From the NCBI GenBank assembly GCA_002422065.1, contig DITO01000218.1:1-8608 (forward strand): a stretch of 8,608 bases of DNA, written 5' to 3'. The notes under the pieces are model-generated. The model was not told the DNA's origin, did not search any database, and was given only the letters and a program-made list of their open reading frames with translations. The DNA comes from Erysipelotrichaceae bacterium UBA6182. GTDB taxonomy: Bacteria; Bacillota_I; Bacilli_A; Erysipelotrichales; Erysipelotrichaceae. Shown piece after piece: positions 7,438-8,608 of the stretch (position 1 is the first letter of the stretch; each line of letters opens with the position of its first letter). The position numbers and the translations under genes were made by a program.

Positions 7438-7446
7438 ATTATAACA
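7438..7446 (-). promoter_or_regulatory. TG-extended consensus -10 for the gene ending at 6463
   Basis: The minus strand reads TGTTATAAT, a perfect -10 with the extended TG. No clear -35 is seen 17 nt upstream. Transcription would start near 7431, giving a leader of about 24 nt that carries the AAAGGA ribosome binding site. Confidence 0.7.
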
Positions 7447-7495
7447 TAGTCATTTTAAAAAGAACTTGATGCTTAAAGCAGCAAAACACTTTCTA

Positions 7496-7504
7496 TGCTA
7501 AAAT
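7496..7504 (+). promoter_or_regulatory. TG-extended -10 for the 7529-8446 gene
   Basis: TGCTAAAAT is an extended -10, five of six to TATAAT, with no recognisable -35. Transcription would start near 7511, leaving about 18 nt that include the AGGAGG site. It is divergent from the minus-strand promoter at 7438-7446; the two -10 elements lie about 50 nt apart. Confidence 0.6.
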
Positions 7505-7518
7505 ATTAAAAGGTTAAT

Positions 7519-7524
7519 AGGAGG
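7519..7524 (+). promoter_or_regulatory. Ribosome binding site for the 7529-8446 gene
   Basis: AGGAGG is a full consensus site 4 nt before ATG 7529. The spacing is short but there is no better start nearby, and the conserved first strand begins at residue 4. Confidence 0.8.
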
Positions 7525-7528
7525 TTCT

Positions 7529-8446
7529 ATGAATTCCTTATCTATAATCATCCCTTGTTACAATGAAGAAGCAGTCCTTGAAATGACATATCACGCACTT
7601 GTGTTTGAGATGCAGAAACTGAATCGCGATTATGAGATTCTTTTTATCAGTGATGGGAGTAAAGATCGTACATTCGAAATCATTGAGAGGCTTTCCAATG
7701 AAGATAAGAAGGTTGGTGGTCTAAGCCTTTCACGAAACTTTGGTAAAGAGGGTGTTTTAAAAGCGGGTTTAGCACACGCAAAGGGGGACTTGATCGTTGT
7801 AATGGATGCGGATCTACAAGATCCTCCATCGTTATTACCTGAGATGATTCGTCTTATCGAAGAAGAAGCTTATGATCAGGTGGGAACTTATCGTACATCA
7901 CGCAAGAGTCAAGGTTTGGCGACAAGACTATTTTCTGAAGCCTACTATCGTACTTTCAATTTCTTCAGCGATGTGAAAGTGCCATTGAATGAACGAGAGT
8001 ATCGTATGATGACACGTCAAGTAGTGAACACACTGTTGCTTTTTTCCGAACAGAATCGATACATCAAGTCATTATGGTCATGGGTAGGTTTCAAGACGAC
8101 GCATATCGGATACGAAGACATTGATCGCGCAGCTGGAAAAACAAAATATAATATAAAAAACAAACTAAAGCTTGCAAAACATAACATACTTTCTGCAAGC
8201 GATCGACCTTTGAAGTTTGTGGGTAGTTTTACATTTATATACGGTATTGTACTATTCGGATTAACACTATTTGCTTATATCAACGATACAATTTCTATCC
8301 AATATTTTTGGGCTTGGATGATATGGATACAGTTTTTAATTTTATCCGTAATCGCAGATTATGTTGGTCAAACTTACCTAGAATCTAAACATCGTCCTAA
8401 TTACATTATCTCCAAACAAATTGAAAGTGGGCTAAAAGGGAAGTAA
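7529..8446 (+). CDS. Divergent family 2 glycosyltransferase, polyprenyl-phosphate sugar synthase type
   Basis: The 305-residue protein has the architecture of the other two lipid-sugar synthases: LSIIIPCYNEEAVL (4-17), SDGSKD (41-46), SRNFGKEG (68-75), DADLQDPP (93-100), a GT-A domain to about 225, two membrane helices (about 230-251 and 259-279) and a KHRPNYI ending (287-293). It resembles the 548-1474 product more than the 6463-7407 product. Several family positions are changed: SDGS for NDGS, REYRMM (156-161) for RDYRMM, AGKTKYN (202-208) for AGETKW or GESKY, and ADY (276-278) for GEY. The metal-binding DADLQ is intact, so it is probably active, perhaps on another sugar donor. It has its own extended -10 promoter and full ribosome binding site. 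Its TAA shares one base with the ATG of the next gene, so the two are almost certainly co-transcribed. Confidence 0.9.
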   Translation: MNSLSIIIPCYNEEAVLEMTYHALVFEMQKLNRDYEILFISDGSKDRTFEIIERLSNEDKKVGGLSLSRNFGKEGVLKAGLAHAKGDLIVVMDADLQDPPSLLPEMIRLIEEEAYDQVGTYRTSRKSQGLATRLFSEAYYRTFNFFSDVKVPLNEREYRMMTRQVVNTLLLFSEQNRYIKSLWSWVGFKTTHIGYEDIDRAAGKTKYNIKNKLKLAKHNILSASDRPLKFVGSFTFIYGIVLFGLTLFAYINDTISIQYFWAWMIWIQFLILSVIADYVGQTYLESKHRPNYIISKQIESGLKGK

Positions 8447-8608
8447 TGAAAACTGCGTTAATTGGCTACACTGGCTTTGTAGGGTCAAACCTTGCATTGC
8501 AGTATGATTTCACAGATTGCTATAATTCAAAAAACATCCAGGATATTGCAGGAAAATCCTATGACTTATGTATTTGTGCTGGTGTTAAAGCACAGAAATG
8601 GGTTGCGA
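8446..8608 (+). CDS. NAD-dependent epimerase/dehydratase-like protein (N-terminal 54 residues, cut by window end)
   Basis: The frame opens with ATG 8446, overlapping the previous stop as TAATG, with AAAAGGG at 8434-8440 placed 5 nt before it. The 54 visible residues start MKTALIGYTGFVGSNLALQY, a beta strand and glycine-rich GxxGFxGxxL loop of a Rossmann fold that binds NAD(P), as in extended short-chain dehydrogenases and sugar-nucleotide epimerases. The spacing to YDLCICAGVKAQ (39-50), the likely fourth strand, is shorter than usual, so it is an atypical member. Given its place after a lipid-sugar synthase gene, it may make or modify the sugar used by that enzyme; this is inference from context. 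The catalytic YxxxK region, if present, is outside the window. Confidence 0.7.
   Translation, partial: MKTALIGYTGFVGSNLALQYDFTDCYNSKNIQDIAGKSYDLCICAGVKAQKWVA

Noticed and set aside
1..8608. Mobile elements, CRISPR repeats, tRNA or other RNA genes
   Set aside because: I found no transposase motifs, terminal inverted repeats, regularly spaced direct repeats or cloverleaf-like segments on either strand.

Overview
The window looks like a cell-surface glycosylation locus from a low-GC Gram-positive bacterium (Firmicutes, or an Erysipelotrichia-like relative). This rests on AT-rich DNA, AGGAGG-type ribosome binding sites, TG-extended -10 promoters, normal use of TGA as stop, and a YfhO-family membrane protein typical of Firmicutes. 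The species is an inference only. There are eight protein genes, two of them cut by the window edges, and no RNA genes, insertion sequences or CRISPR array. No non-coding stretch exceeds 300 bases.

Layout. (1) Bases 1-551, plus: C-terminal part of a polytopic membrane protein, probably a GT-C-like (GtrII/DUF6056-like) glycosyltransferase. It converges with, and overlaps by 4 nt, (2) 548-1474, minus: a membrane-anchored family 2 glycosyltransferase of the polyprenyl-phosphate sugar synthase type (CsbB/GtrB-like). A divergent promoter region follows. Then comes a three-gene plus-strand operon: (3) a soluble family 2 glycosyltransferase (1592-2587), (4) a DUF6056-like multi-spanning protein (2574-4079) and (5) a YfhO-family protein (4110-6380). 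This operon ends in a hairpin that also serves the converging gene (6), a second polyprenyl-phosphate glycosyltransferase (7407-6463, minus). A second divergent promoter region leads to (7), a third and more divergent polyprenyl-phosphate glycosyltransferase (7529-8446). Gene (7) overlaps by one base (8), the start of a Rossmann-fold NAD-dependent epimerase/dehydratase-like protein that runs off the right edge.

How the genes may work together. In the three-component scheme known for B. subtilis CsbB/GtcA/YfhO and phage GtrA/GtrB/GtrC, a GtrB/CsbB-type enzyme loads a sugar onto undecaprenyl phosphate in the cytoplasm. A small GtrA/GtcA flippase turns the lipid over, and a large multi-spanning GT-C enzyme moves the sugar onto a surface polymer outside. 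This window holds three candidate lipid-sugar synthases and three candidate GT-C enzymes, but no GtrA/GtcA flippase. Twice a GT-C gene and a synthase gene are arranged tail to tail, so the locus looks like repeated donor/transferase modules. The sugars and the acceptor (teichoic acid, capsule or other glycan) cannot be read from the sequence.
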